From the NCBI RefSeq assembly GCF_017591425.1, contig NW_024466459.1:6262001-6326000 (forward strand): a stretch of DNA of 64,000 nucleotides. Direction: 5' to 3'. Positions 1 to 12,291 of this stretch are shown one piece after another. The notes beneath the pieces were generated by a model. It had not been told where the DNA came from. It ran no database searches and was given only the letters and a program-made list of their open reading frames with translations. The translations under genes were made by a program, and so were the position numbers. This stretch comes from Ochotona curzoniae (lineage: Eukaryota; Chordata; Mammalia; Lagomorpha; Ochotonidae). Position 1 is the first letter of the stretch; each line of letters starts with the position of its first letter.

Positions 1-3000
1 AGTGGCTTCAAAAGACTTCAGCAAATATCAAATTTGAGAATCATCGAAATGCCCTTTCTGTTAAAACTTTCTCATTAATTTATTCCGATTCTTCAACAGA
101 AGACTCTGTTCACTGGACATTGTTTCGTAATGTATTAGGTTTTCAAGTTTCGTCAAATCTGTCAATCTGTCTTCATTCCAAAAACCCAAATATGAACATT
201 TACACAGCAATCAATAACCATACATATATGAATACTCGGAGGAAGACTACAGCGCACACCCTTGGTAAGGCACCACAAAGTAATGCAAATTTCCACCCGG
301 ACATCTTGCCCCTCCAGTGCCTGCCTCCCTGCATAAAAAATGGTAAATAAATATGCTACAAATAGGCTCACAAACTTTTTGGCTTCATATTCACCAAGGA
401 TGAAATACACTTCGGAGTGACTTAAAACCCAAGTTATTCCAACTTGAATTAATTCAGATCTTGAATTTTGCAGTGCAAGGCTGGCTCTCACTGACTGACT
501 GAAATAATGAAACAATTATAAGGAATTAGAAATGTATTGCTTTGTTCTACTACTCACAAAGCTGATTTTTTTTGTGTGTTTGCTTTTTAAAAATGATAAT
601 ATGAGCTGCTAACCTTTAAATATAAATACAGGCACAGACTGGACAAATTTGGGCACAGAATGGCCAGAAGAGAGAGAACATACCTGTGGTTGTATGTTGA
701 CACAGTTACTGCTCGACTGAAGTGTTCCTTGTCCTCTAATTAACTGCTTTAGAATCTTTCGGTATGTCTAATTTCTACTCAATTTATTTAATAATGACAA
801 AGTGGCGTTTTAATCAACACACCAATATGTTGCTCTAAAAAGAAAGCCAATGAGCTTCTCAAAACTTTTTCTTTTTTAATTTTCACATATTGGTTTCCTC
901 TCAGTGAATTCCAACTCCGAAATGATTTTATCACCAGAAACCGTTACCACCACTGCTGTTGCTCAAATTTACTCCGGATTATCCTGTGAGTGAGTGCAAT
1001 CTGTAAAACCCAGGCTTTGGTCAACATTTGCTATCACAACACTCTGTGGCATTGAAGTACCAGTGAAAGTTCCAGAAAATTGTCAGTGGAGATTTGCTAC
1101 CCAGAAGAGTGGACAACGTTTTGAGGTCAATGAGAAGTAGAAGCAGCGTGCTCATTCCCTGCCCCACGAGGAGGCATTCCACTTTTGCTTTTACAAAAAG
1201 AAGAAGTGATTCATAACAATTTTCTTTGTGTGATGAAGAGTTCGTTTCTGTGCTGTAGCTCTGTGTTTTGAATTTTTAATTTATATGGCTTATAATCCAC
1301 ATTTTTTTTTTGTAGAAGTAACAGACTCTGATCATCCAGCAGCAAATCCTCATCTAATGTTCATTACATTCTTGCAGCAGAGTGGAATGTTCGCAAATGT
1401 AGTTGTATTTGTTCAGTCACTCCAAGCAAAGCAATGACTTACTTAGGTTGGCACCTGTGAGACCAAATATTGTTTTTACTTAACTGAATTAGCAATTATG
1501 GATCAGGAAAGAAATATTAAGACCCTCTGAGACCTGATGGCCAGGTGATGTTTTCCCAGGTTGGATCTTACGTGGGCCAATTAAAAAAAAAATGAAATTA
1601 TATCTGCCTTTAACTTTCTCCATCTCCATGACCCCCATGTATTTTGTAGAAGTAATTAGTACTTTCAGTAATGGGACCTCACACTCCCCATGGCCTAAGT
1701 CCCAAGTTATGGGTATAACTGCAGAATATCTTTGAGCCTTGATGGGGAAACTTTACTGTGACAAGGATTATCAAATTAAATTGGATACCGGAGTGTCTGA
1801 CCTCATGTGTTTTTCACAGAGGCACAGGGGTCCAGTTGTAGAACTTCAGCAAGGACTACCTTCTGGGTATGAAATAGGGAAAAGAAGAATGACCAGAAAT
1901 GGGGCCACCTTGTTGCACACCTCTGCCTCCTAGGGTGCCCTAGACTGCAAGGCCTGCTGAGTGTTCAGCCTTTCCTAAATTACGGTTAGTCATAAACTCT
2001 TCTACAGGCATCACTGTAGACTTGCCTTGGCTTGTCTTACAGAACAAATATTCCCACAGACAGAACAACTGGGAGGGTCAATGGCGGGTTACAGACTTTC
2101 AGCCAGCCAGAAAACGATAGTCATCACACCACATGGATAAATGCGATCTCCTTGATTATTTATTCATTTATTTATTTTTACCATTTTGGACTCACACTGA
2201 TCTTCCTGGATACTGTCCCTCTTCTGTTATTTCTTTGTAAATATCTAGGAAATAATATAACTACCACATTTTGCTTGCCACCAAGATTTTGCAAAGGTTA
2301 ATTTCCCATATTGATTTTAAATGCCTCGGAAATCTTCTTTATGTATCCTAAAAACCATAAACTCTCAGCAATGATCCCTGAAACTTCTCCCCTCGGAAAA
2401 GATGGTACTTATTTTTAACCAGTTTTGAATATGTACACTTTTCTCCTAGGCTAGGATGCATTGAAAATGTTGTGGGAACATGGAATTTAAATATATATAG
2501 ATATATATTTTGGTGCAAATAGTCATCCACGCACACACAGACACATTGAACACAAGTGCTTCAGGTCTGTTTTGTGCCTGAGAGTGGCCCTGTGTTACGC
2601 ACTTTACCAGACACAATATGCACTGGACACAGGAAGCTATACAGAGACTACTGGACCATTTGTCACATCCATGACTGCGGGATGAGTTAAGACAGCGCTT
2701 TGATTTCTGGCTATTCGTGCCATAGAAAAATTAATGTTCTTGGGTATTTTGATTGATGACTCCATTCTTCAGCCATTCACGTATTCAAATACAAACTTGG
2801 AAAAAATGAATTCATTGTAGTTCTTGGTCCTCAAGGGAAGTAAAAATCTGAAAGAGTTGGACTTTAAATTTCTTATGTTTTAGAGTCATGATACTCCTCA
2901 GAGAAGGTGAACCTTAAGTTTGGCACAGAAATATGATCAAGAGAGAGTCCAGACACAGGGAATTCTGGAGAGAAGCACAAGCAGCAAACAAGCCTATAGC

Positions 3001-3452
3001 TGTAAAACGGGACCCCAGGTTAAAAAGAAAGTATAGAAAGATAAAACCACAACAACAAACAAACGAAAAGGTCATCACGTGGTGGCAGAGAACAGGGATG
3101 GTGAGTTAGAGGACATTGCTATCCCCTCTCGCATGTGCCCATCGGGCAGTGTTTTCTGGTGAAACTGATTTTCGTCAGCACTTCTTTGATAGGGCCCTAG
3201 CCCCTGACTGTCTGACAAAATCCAGGAAATGCTGGCTGCAGCCCTCAGATCACACTTACAGGAGTCAGACGCTAAAGTCTGGCACAACAAAATGCGCCGA
3301 TCTTTCATTCTCTTGCCCCTTTTTGCTGGATCTGCGTCCTAACTTCCTTTCATTTCAGTCTGATGTGTTTGAGTTCAAGTTGTGTTTGGTGATGCTAAAA
3401 ATTTCTGTCGTTTCCAAAGATTCTCAGACAAATTCTATCTCATCTGTTGTCC

Positions 3453-3454
<2 letters not shown>
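1..3454. other. AT-rich single-copy DNA, no gene recognised
   Basis: No convincing coding exon, RNA gene or recognisable dispersed repeat is seen. Open frames, such as a 117-codon minus-strand frame at 162-515, have no recognisable domain and no start or splice context that favours them. Low-complexity patches include a TTTA-rich run near 2157-2180. A short open segment with a good CAG|GTATGT donor lies at 684-767 on the minus strand and is discussed in the findings. Non-coding conserved elements could be present but cannot be seen from one sequence. Confidence 0.5.
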
Positions 3455-3501
<47 letters not shown>

Positions 3502-3503
3502 AC
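3455..3503. repeat. (AC)n microsatellite
   Basis: About 24 uninterrupted AC units. The Thr-His-rich and Cys-Val-rich open frames that cross it are simple-repeat translations, not genes. It is pure, so it is probably length-polymorphic. Confidence 0.97.
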
Positions 3504-4694
3504 CTGTATGGGACTCCCCTGGAGTTGCTGGAATGGTGCTGCACATTTTTGGAGGAATAACAGAATTCTAAGAGCATCCGTTATGTGCCACACACCTGGT
3601 GGAATTGACACACACAGAGCACAAGGTTTATGACAAAACATTTAAAACGTGTCACTCTATCAGCTGCGTTAGAGTTTCAAAAGAAAAGAAAGTGAAAAAA
3701 TCCAACAGACTGGGGGGTGGGGGATAGCCCTGGACGGTGCCCTGTAGCTGTAGGTCTGCTAAAATATTAGGGGAAAATGCCAGTTTGACAATCTTCCCTT
3801 GAGAAGCACGGGTGAATTCTTTTATTCCCCGAGAACGTAAAGGTTGTTTGTTTTGTTTATCAAATATTCAGTGTCATTGACAATCTCACGGGGCAACCAG
3901 AGTGGTTGATAAGACTGAGATGGGGTATAGCCACCGGAACTTGCCCCAGTTACACACATCTCCCAGCCAGTGCAAGTGTGGACAAAAAGAATAGTCTATG
4001 AAGAAGCTCTCTAGGAGAGGGCTCCAGACACTTAAGTAGCTCCTTCGTGTGTTCCTCTGGCCTGTCAGACAGTTAATTAGGCCACAGTTGTTTATTTTGA
4101 GACATTTAACTAGAGACCTTCTTGAGAGAGGTCTACACTAGAGGTTTGCCCTGATTTTTCTCTAAGTGTGGGAACCTTTGTCTAATTGGATTGACTGTAA
4201 GTGTACTGATCACGATGTGAGTCCTGTGAGCAGTGCATAAGCCATGGCCATTCACATGGAAATGAGGTTAATTACACAGCATAGATGCATCTAATGGTTG
4301 CACCTGCGGTGCACAACAACCTCTCTTTAACTCAGTTTCACAAACAATTACAAAGAGCAGCTGCATTGGTTTCCACAGTTAGACTTAAAAAATCTGTAAT
4401 GATCCCCAACAGAATAGAGGTACCGGGGCTAGGAGTGAGGAAGGAGAGGATTCTTCCGGTTCAAATGTCCTTCTCCAGCCACCTGCTGATTGTGCTAATC
4501 CCGGGAGCCTTCAACACAGACGTGCAGCTATAATCAGCGGTTGTCAGTCCTGCTGGATTTGGCCCTCCCCTTCGGAGTGGGATTAGAGTTTCTCATCTGT
4601 CAAGATTCATTCACATGGTGATGGAGATGGAGATAGAGCAAGGGCAAGGTCAGCACAACCTCGGACTACAAGATAATTATGAGAACCCAAACTG
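3504..4694. other. AT-rich single-copy DNA
   Basis: No gene or clear repeat is seen. A short G-rich run lies near 3711-3723. Open frames here are short and have no recognisable product. Confidence 0.4.
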
Positions 4695-5172
4695 TATTAG
4701 TCAGAGCCAATACAATGCATATGTGTGTTTATGTGTGTACATGTGTGCATGCATAAACATGTGGAGGGAAGGAGGCGGGAGGAGAGAGGGAGATATTGCA
4801 AGGAATATTCCAACACAATTACAGAGGCTGATGATTCATGAGACGTGATGGCACAGTTGTATTTTAAAAGCCAGCAGGCTCAAGACGGAGGAAGAGCCCA
4901 TGTGAACGATCAAGTTCGAGCTGTCACGTAACAGCTTACAGTGAAGTCAGGTTGAAGAAAAACTCAGCTTTATTTTTGTTCTATGCAAGACTTTAACTGA
5001 TAATACGAAGCCCATGGAAGTCAATGAGGGGAATTCAATTTTACTCAAACTACCTATTTAAATGTTATACTCCTTCAAATTGACTCCCACAAAAATCTCT
5101 GAATAACATTTGGTCAAATAGCTGGGCACTTCATGGCCCAGTCAAATTGACACATAAACTGTCATCCAAGTT
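4695..5172 (+). mobile_element. Ancient dispersed repeat, family not assigned
   Basis: The block starts with a 'tattagtcagagccaatac' motif, runs into a degenerate TG and GGA-rich stretch, and ends with 'tttggtcaaatagctgggcac' and 'caaattgacacataaa' motifs. From memory this order matches an old mammalian interspersed repeat, in which a 'gtcagggttctccagag' head is followed by a simple repeat and a 'gttgacacataaaattaacc' end. The family name cannot be fixed without a Dfam search. It is strongly diverged and does not code. Confidence 0.45.
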
Positions 5173-5240
5173 GTTCTCTAAATCACAGGCCTGGTTCGTA
5201 ATGTGACTGAGCAATACCCGAAAAAATGCTGTGGGTCCTT

Positions 5241-5510
5241 TTCATATGTATTTATTTACATGAAAGGTAAAGTCATTCAAAGAGAAGGGGGCAGGAAGAA
5301 GGAGACAGAAGGTGAGAGAGAGAGAGCGAGCGAGAGAGAGCTTCACCTGTATCTTGTATAGAGGTAGCCAGGGTTGCAAGCCCTTGGGCCATCTGTGGCT
5401 GCTTTTCCAGAAATTTGGGAGCTTGACGGGAGACAGAACAAACAACACTGGAACTGGGATATCAGCACCACATGCAGTGGTTTAACCTAATACACCACAA
5501 TGCTGGCCCC
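5241..5510 (-). mobile_element. Old tRNA-derived SINE (CSINE-like)
   Basis: Read on the minus strand it has the SINE order: a head ending at 'ggggccagcattg', a middle with 'gcttgcaaccctggc', an expanded CT-rich stretch (seen on the plus strand as GAGA near 5314-5340) and an A-rich tail near 5241-5265. It is heavily diverged and so older than the copy at 20451. No target-site duplication is obvious. Confidence 0.65.
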
Positions 5511-7539
5511 TGTCATTAGTCCTATTATCCACTCTTTCCCCCACTGCATCATTAAAACATTATCTTTCCATTTTTTAATTTTTTTCTTTTCTTTGCTTTG
5601 TTCATTTTTTTCTTTCACAGTATCTATCATATCCATGGAAATGGAAAGGAATTTCAATGTAGACAGCACTGGTTTCATCACGAAAACATGATGAAAATTT
5701 GCATGGACAATCAGCACTGATGTGTCTCACCTGATCAATATTTAACTCCCAGGGTAGAGAAGTTCTGTATCAATGTCTATGAGGTTAGTTGAATAAATCA
5801 TTGACATGGCCAGGTCCACACGTATTCAAAATCTTCTTGGAGTTCTAAAAACGCTGTATTACCAACATAAAAATATTCTTCTCATTATCTTACATTTGTG
5901 ATTCTTCGGGGGATTTAGATGAGATACCCAGCCGTGACAAAATAATTAACTAATCTCCAAGTCAAATCTGCACCCCTAAAATATTTAAACATTAAGGGGC
6001 TTCTGAAAAGAAGAGCTTGAAATCCTTTGGAACAATGCTATAAATTTTCAAAGAAATGGAGTAGGAAGTGAAGCGAAATCTGGAGATCTGTAACTATTTA
6101 ATATTTGCTAACATGAATGAATCTATTGACTTTTTACCTTTGTCCCTTGCTTCTTTCATTTTCATATTGTGCCCCAAAGACAAGCACGACAAACACGCTA
6201 GACCTAATTCTTCCTCTTCAACTACCAGGCAATTGCAACTCATGTTACTATCCTGACCTCTGCTCAATGTGAAGCTAGCTTCAGAGAGGAAGGATACAAG
6301 ATGAAATAGGCTTAACTCAGAGAAGAGGCATCCCAATTGCACTGGGCATCTCTGCGGGTCTCTTCTTATGAAGATCAGCAGGCAGGAATTGCACCAAGTT
6401 ATCTTTTCTTGCTGAAGGGAGAGAGGTTTCCATGAGAGCATGTCTACCAAAAAAGGGAACTTCGGATTGCATTTCATTTGAGAGTCATTCCCTCTTGGCA
6501 TAGGCAAGTGAATTTACTCCCCAATTTTGAAGGAGCATAGAGATACCACTGGACTTTTGCAAACTATTTTACCTGCTACTCTCTGCCTTAATGCAGGCTG
6601 AATCGATAACCTGCAGAAAAGAAGATTCTATGCGTTTTTTGGAAACAACCTAGAAAAGACAAAATGGGCTCTTTGCAAAGTGTGCATTCCATGTTATCCC
6701 TAACTTACCTTCTCGCAGGTTAATGATCATGCAATATTCAGGCCAGTGAGCCTAACCTCAAAATACGTCGCCATCACTAATAATGATTTATGTGGAGGAG
6801 AAACATCAGCCTTCGTGACGGAAGGCACGATGTGGGCACTTGGGGAAAGTGTACACAGGGTGGGAAAACACAGACAGGAATTATTGCTGGCAAACACATG
6901 TTAGGAACTTGCCCATCTACTCAAACAGCGGCACTGAGCTGGTTTCCACAGGGCTTTGTCACCCGCATCGGTTCTTGGTGATACCCAAACTGAGACAGTG
7001 ATTAAGACACCTCAAACCCTTCCGTTATCACTGGCGACTCCTGCCGAATGTATGAAAGCCATTTATATCCAGGACGATTTTAAAAAAGCCGCAGCCTAAC
7101 TGGGATGTTTGGGATATAAAAATAATTGCAGGCACATAATATAGTGTTAGCACTTAAGGGAAACACGCACGTACTTTAAAAGGCCGCCACTTGATTTAAT
7201 TTGGGATCTGCAAAACAGTTCCTCCAAACAAGAGTTCTGTTTACACTTGGGGAGGCTCATTCAACTTGTTCTGTTTTGCAAAGCGCAATGTTTCTCTAAT
7301 ATGTTTTCGTGGCATCATTTCAAATCAAAACAAGGAAAGTGGTTCTCAAAAATAAAACCAGAGGCCAGCTAAATAAGGATTGGCTAAGGCCATTGGTCCT
7401 TTGCTTATTTACACTGCACTTCCTTTCCTCCCTTCATTGGGAACCTGTGTGAAAGTACAACACACACACAAACTTTGATAGAGACTTTGCAAAGGGGGCA
7501 CATCGCACGTTTGGTTCTGTTAAGACAAAAACAGGTGAA

Positions 7540-7540
<1 letters not shown>
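5511..7540. other. AT-rich single-copy DNA
   Basis: No gene is recognised. A T-rich patch lies at 5570-5620. Around 6705-6790 there are splice-like signals on both strands (noted under rejected items). No dispersed repeat is clear. Confidence 0.4.

Positions 7541-7593
<53 letters not shown>
7541..7593. repeat. (TG)n microsatellite
   Basis: About 26 uninterrupted TG units, followed by non-repeat sequence and then a short impure TG patch near 7618-7632. It is the longest pure dinucleotide run in the window. Confidence 0.97.
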
Positions 7594-7595
<2 letters not shown>

Positions 7596-10129
7596 AAACC
7601 TACTTACCTATCTGCCTATGTGTGTGCATGTGAATTTTATAGATTCAAAGGAAAGAGGATAGACGGAAGCTAGAGGAACAGTTAGAATGTAAAACAAAGA
7701 AACTTTCACCAAGTCCTGCCTGTTCAAACATGCTATCATTCTTTTTTTTTATTATTATTATTCTTTAAGGGGAAATCTCTGAAGCTGTTTTTCAGTGGTT
7801 AAGCTAATCTTTGACCTAGGGGAGAAAAAAAAAAGCCACCAAACCTTATAGAAATGAAGAAAATTACAGACATGCCCACACCCGGATTTCCCATTCCGCT
7901 TCCATGTGGTTGACTCATTCATTCATTTCTCACTGTCTGTTGTCACTCTGCCACTGAGTGCCAAAGCTTAGCTTACAACAATTATCGAGGAAGAGGAGGT
8001 CTCTGTTAGCAGCACCCACATTTTAGAAGGCGAGTGGCTGGCAGCCAGTAAAGACAATAACATATAAGCTAGACAGTTGTAGATCGTAATTTTTTTCACC
8101 AGAATAATACATGATTGAGAGTACGTAAGGAATTAAGAGTGCTTCTGCTGAAGCAGGCAAGGACTCGATGTAAACACAGTGCTTGACCTGAAGTCTGAGC
8201 ATAAGGGGATCCAGTCAAGTATTACCTGCAAAGCAGTTTCTTTCACGTGTTTTAAAATTCCTGTTGCCTAGCCACTGCATTTCCAGCTCTCTGGCTGCTC
8301 ATCGTCGACCCTGCCAGTCCATCCACCACAGTCTCCAAACCTTCCCCTTCTCTATCGTTGAAAAGACCTCAGCTCCTGTTCTAAGTGCAGGCTCTTTGTT
8401 CATGGTCCTATGCTCTGTTTGCACAGTTCTAACTCAATGGATTGTTTTCCTCACCCCCGTTTCTACTTCCTAGTCGTTTAAGAGCTGTCACAAACCCTCT
8501 CCCTCCTGGGACCTTTTCTGAAACCACTTAGATAATCCCTGCTGTGCTGAATTCCCATGAGCGACATGAAAATATCTTTTCCATATCACTTTGTGATCTC
8601 TCTTCTTTAGAGTACTTTAACTATTTTTATCTTTCACCTCTTTCTCCTACTTGACTGTAAAGTCTTTAAAAATGATCCCCTTTGCTTTGAACACTAGTTT
8701 GTTGTTTTTTTTTTTCCCAAGTCCTCAGTAAAAGTTTTGCCAGGTCTTGAAGAACAGCATAAACATAATTGTGAAAATTCATCTGTGAACATTAAAAGGA
8801 ATTGTGTGTGTGGGGGGGGACATAGAGAAGGAGAGACAGTGATGGGGCAGGAGAATGAGCCAGGGGTTCATAGACTCGGGGCTGCCAGAGACACTAAGAT
8901 TATTGAGTGAGACAGTTAAGAAGGAGTCCCTTTCTGCCTCCATTGCGCTGTTTGCCATCTTCATCCAACATTTTAGGTCAATCAGTTGGCATCCAGTGTT
9001 CATGCAGCCAAGATCCCTGTTGACTGTCGGTAAAAGCAGCTTCACTTGGGAAAAGAAAAACTTACTTCTTGTTATTAGTCCAGTCAGTGGCTTGCCAGGT
9101 GGTCTGTCTTAACCAGTGGAAAAGCTCGGACCTCAGCTGCTCCTCACACGGGTCAGCAGTCACACCCGCACAGCGAAGCACCAAGGACGCATGCCTTGGT
9201 TGGCTCCGTGCTTCGCCGTTTATCTTGCTCACGAGAATTCGGAATCAACATTCAGTGTCTGCATTTCTCAGCACTGCTGTACAGTCACAGAGTATGCAAA
9301 CCCAAAGTGACCCCAGGGGACCTTTAGGAACATAAATTTGAAGCTTGGAGAGAGAAGATTGACCCACAATCTCACCCGTAATATCAGAAAAACCAAGCAG
9401 GACACCAACCTAGAGCACAATGTTTTGATACCATGCTGTCTTGTTCTCCATTGTACTATAATTTTAAATATGAAGTCTTTTTTTTTCTTTCTTTCACATT
9501 ATCTTTAAAGATTGTAGACAAACTGCTTCTGGGGGAAAAACAACCCCTTAATTATGAAGATATGCAAATGCAGAGAGTCCTCAAAAAACCCTGTTGATGA
9601 AGCTTTCCACCAGTTGCGTCATTTCTGGCACCGAGCCACCCAAAACAGAGCAAGTAGGTGGTGTTTATCTCTTTCTGCCTCTTTATGTTTCAAAATAACT
9701 GACTTTCAGGAAGAACTGCAACTGAAAGTGTTCCCAACATCACTCAAAAGGAACTGGGTGCAACGAGGCGCTATGGGAAAGTGAACAGAAAGAAAGAAAG
9801 AGGAAAAAAACCACACCGATGCATAGCATGAGCCAGCCGAGGGACAGAGATCTGGAGGGCTCGTTGGTTCCAGCAATAACAAGAGTTGACATTTGTTACA
9901 TGTTAATTACACGGTATTGTCTTTTGGAGGTTAAATCAATCAGAAATTTCCTGTACAGCTAATAAAATTGGAACCCATCTGTGGTTTGCCAAGTCACGTT
10001 AGCCACTGTCTCAGGACAGAGCAAGAATGCCTAGCCTTTAATTTGTTCTGGGCAGAAGAAACAAGAAACCGCGTCTTTAACTGAATGAGGCTTGTTAGTG
10101 CTGTCCGCGAGGAAAGTGTAATAAGAACT
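7594..10129. other. Mostly single-copy DNA with T-rich patches
   Basis: No gene is recognised. Short homopolymer or ATT runs lie near 7742-7765, 8705-8716 and 9478-9490. The stretch 8480-8690 has a pyrimidine-rich character vaguely like an L2 3' end, too diverged to call. Overlapping open frames at 8779-9335 have no recognisable product. Confidence 0.35.
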
Positions 10130-10360
10130 ATTATTCTAGCTGCCATCTATTGAAAAGGCACTGGCGACCAGGCATTTCTTAAGCACTTCACAATAGAATC
10201 TCATTTGCTTGAGAATAATCCTGAGGCGTAGCTATTATCTCTATTCTGTGGCAACTGAAAGTGGGTTTCAGAGAGGTGTGTTGAGGGCCCAAGGTCACAC
10301 AGCTGGGAAACACCCACCCTCGGAACTTGAGCACAAGTTTGCCAAATACCCAAATCTTGT
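10130..10360 (+). mobile_element. MIR element
   Basis: It contains diagnostic MIR core features in order: 'cttcacaatagaatctcatt', a 'ctgaggcgtagctattatc' stretch, then 'cccaaggtcacacagctggg', followed by a diverged 'ggaacttgagcacaagt' tail. MIR is an ancient tRNA-derived SINE found across mammals. It is non-coding. The 3' limit is uncertain because the tail is decayed. Confidence 0.8.
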
Positions 10361-10770
10361 TCTATCGCTAAGAGACTCTAGCGTACTTACAAAATATTCA
10401 AGTACCACTTGGAGACTGCAATTAGACACTTGTGCGCCATCTTCCATGCGAAACATCTCATAGTCCATCAAATAAGAATATTGGTATAATTGTCCTACGT
10501 TGTAAGGACGCTCCTTACCGCTGCACCAGTTCTTTTGTGAAGCGCTTCCCAAAACATTCGGATGTTTTATTTATTGAAATAATTCTTAAGCAAATGGTAC
10601 CAGGAGACAGATTAAATTAAGCTCAAGGAGTTTAGCACTGATAAGATAACTCGGTGCGGCGTAACTAGACACATTGACTACCTCACCTTGAGTTGCTTCT
10701 GCTGGATCCCGGCTGCTAAGGGCAGCTGATGACACTGGGCTTGAGATTTTTGTAATGCTTTAAGATGATT

Positions 10771-11125
10771 TTATTTTTTTAAATACTTATTATTATTTTT
10801 TAAAATTTGTATTGTATTTGTATTTAAAATATCTCAGATATGCAGAGAAAAGAAGAGAGACAGACAGCAAGATATTCCATCTGATGGTTCACTCCCCACG
10901 CAGCCACAATGGCCAGAAGTGAATTGATCCGAAACCAGGAGCCAGGAACCTCCTCCAGGTCTCCCATGCGGGTGCAGGGTCCCAAGGCTTTGGACCGTCC
11001 TCCACTGCTTTCCCAGGCCACAAGCAGGGAGCTGGATGGGAAGTGGGGCTGCCGGGATTAGAACCCATATGGGATTCTGGCACATCCAAGGCGAGGACTT
11101 TAGTTGCTAGGCTTCTGCACTGTGC
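10771..11125 (-). mobile_element. CSINE, near full length
   Basis: The minus strand reads through the whole SINE. 'ggattagaacccatatggga' (the B box and following region, inverted) lies near 11055-11073, the 'aagcagggagctggatggga' block near 11022-11041, and the 'tctcccatgcgggtgcaggg' core near 10961-10980. A tail of AT-rich sequence spans 10771-10835. The head near 11100-11125 is diverged. Moderate divergence from the 20451 copy suggests intermediate age. Confidence 0.9.
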
Positions 11126-11293
11126 TGTAATTTTAATTCTTAACTGACAAGAAAAAATGCATACATTTATGGGCTACCAAGTGATATATTAGATTTACCC
11201 ATGCTGAATAATGTTGAAACGGGGGAAACTTACCTTTCTTCTCAAATACTTAATAATTCCTCATATTGAAGGCATTCAACATCCTTTTAGCAA

Positions 11294-11608
11294 AGGCCTG
11301 GGCACAGTGACTTAAGACATTGCCTGTGATACTGGCATCCCATGTGAGTGCCGATTCTAGTCCTGGCTCTCCCGTTTCTGATCCAGCTCCCTGCTACCGG
11401 TCTGGGAAAAGCAGCAAGTGATGGGCTAAGGACAAGGGCTGCTGTTTCCCACAGGAGAGCCCAGGGTGAATCCCGGGCCTTCCGACCTCAGCCCAGCCCA
11501 GCCCTGGCGGTTAAGGCCATCTGGGAAGTGATCCAGCAGCTCAAAGATCTCTGTCATCCCTCTGCGATCATAACATCTCTCCGTTTTATCTTTGATTTGC
11601 AGCTAAAT
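11294..11608 (+). mobile_element. Old CSINE-like copy, first of the cluster
   Basis: The head 'ggcctgggcacagtgactta' is followed by 'ggcatcccatgtgagtgccg', 'gattctagtcctggctctcc' and 'gatccagctccctgctaccg', the SINE order on the plus strand. The middle is scrambled ('cccagcccagccctggcgg') and the CT-rich stretch is mostly lost. It opens a head-to-tail run of plus-strand SINEs. Confidence 0.75.
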
Positions 11609-11640
11609 AATTTCCTAAAACACTAACCCCTTCTCCTAAG

Positions 11641-11922
11641 GAGAGATACTTAGCCTAGCAGTTAAGGGCCACGTCAGATACCCAGCTCCTGCAGCGGAGC
11701 ACCTGGCTCTGATTACTGAGTCGGCCTCCTGGCTTTAGCTTCCTGCTAGACTAATGGCTCCAGTGTGAGTTCCTGTCACCAGCCAGGGAGATGGAGACTG
11801 AGTTTCCAGGTTCTAATATCAGTCCCTAAGCCAAGTCATTCTGGATCAGCTGGTGGAGTGATCCAGCAGGACTCTCTCTCTCTCTCCCTCTGTTCTCTGG
11901 TGTAGTGATTAAAATGTTTCCT
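11641..11922 (+). mobile_element. Old diverged SINE, second of the cluster
   Basis: It starts with 'gatacttagcctagcagtta', contains 'tggctttagcttcctgctag', a 'gagttcctgtcaccagccag' middle and a CT-rich stretch at 11872-11890. It lacks the characteristic 'ctgcacccgcgtgggagacc' core of the younger copies, so it belongs to an older subfamily or is strongly decayed. Confidence 0.6.
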
Positions 11923-11924
11923 GA

Positions 11925-12270
11925 GGGCCCAGCATCGTAGCCCAGTGGCTAAAGTTTTAGCCTTGCACACACTGGAATCCCATATGGGTGCTGGCTCTAA
12001 TCCCGGCAGCCCCACTTCCCATCCAGCTCCCTGCCTGTGGCCCGGGAAAGCAGTCGAGGACGGCCCAAAGCCTTGGGACCCTGCACCTGTGTGGGAGACC
12101 CGGAAGAGGCTCCAGGCCCCTGCCTTCGGTGTGACTCAGTTCCAGACATTGCAGCCGCTTGGGGATTGAATCATCAGACAAAAGGTCTTCCACTCTGTCT
12201 CTCTTCTCCTCTCTGTATATTTGACTTTCCAATTAAAAACTAACTAACTAAATAAATATATTTTTTTTTC
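11925..12270 (+). mobile_element. CSINE, full length, third of the cluster
   Basis: A near-complete copy. It has the head 'gggcccagcatcgtagccca', 'aatcccatatgggtgctggc', the B box 'ggctctaatcc', 'agcagtcgaggacggcccaa', 'ccctgcacctgtgtgggaga', a CT-rich stretch and an AT-rich tail (taactaactaaataaata then T-rich). Divergence is modest. It sits immediately after the older copy, consistent with insertion into or beside its tail. Three open frames of 68-91 codons here are SINE translations. Confidence 0.92.
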
Positions 12271-12291
12271 CTTAAGAGAATTTTTTTGGAT

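Noticed and set aside
162..515. 117-codon minus-strand frame
   Set aside because: No domain recognised. Base composition is like the non-coding flanks.
3116..3641. Open frames rich in Thr-His and Cys-Val
   Set aside because: Translations of the (AC)n microsatellite.
6705..6990. Splice-like signals on both strands and an open plus-strand frame of about 66 codons
   Set aside because: Signals conflict between strands, no family is recognised and no donor closes the frame before its stop.
11945..12243. Overlapping open frames of 68-91 codons
   Set aside because: They lie wholly inside a SINE copy. The same peptides (GSNPGSPTSHPAPCLWP and shifted versions) recur at other SINEs, for example 10834-11089, 20463-20746 and 57618-57925, so they are repeat translations.
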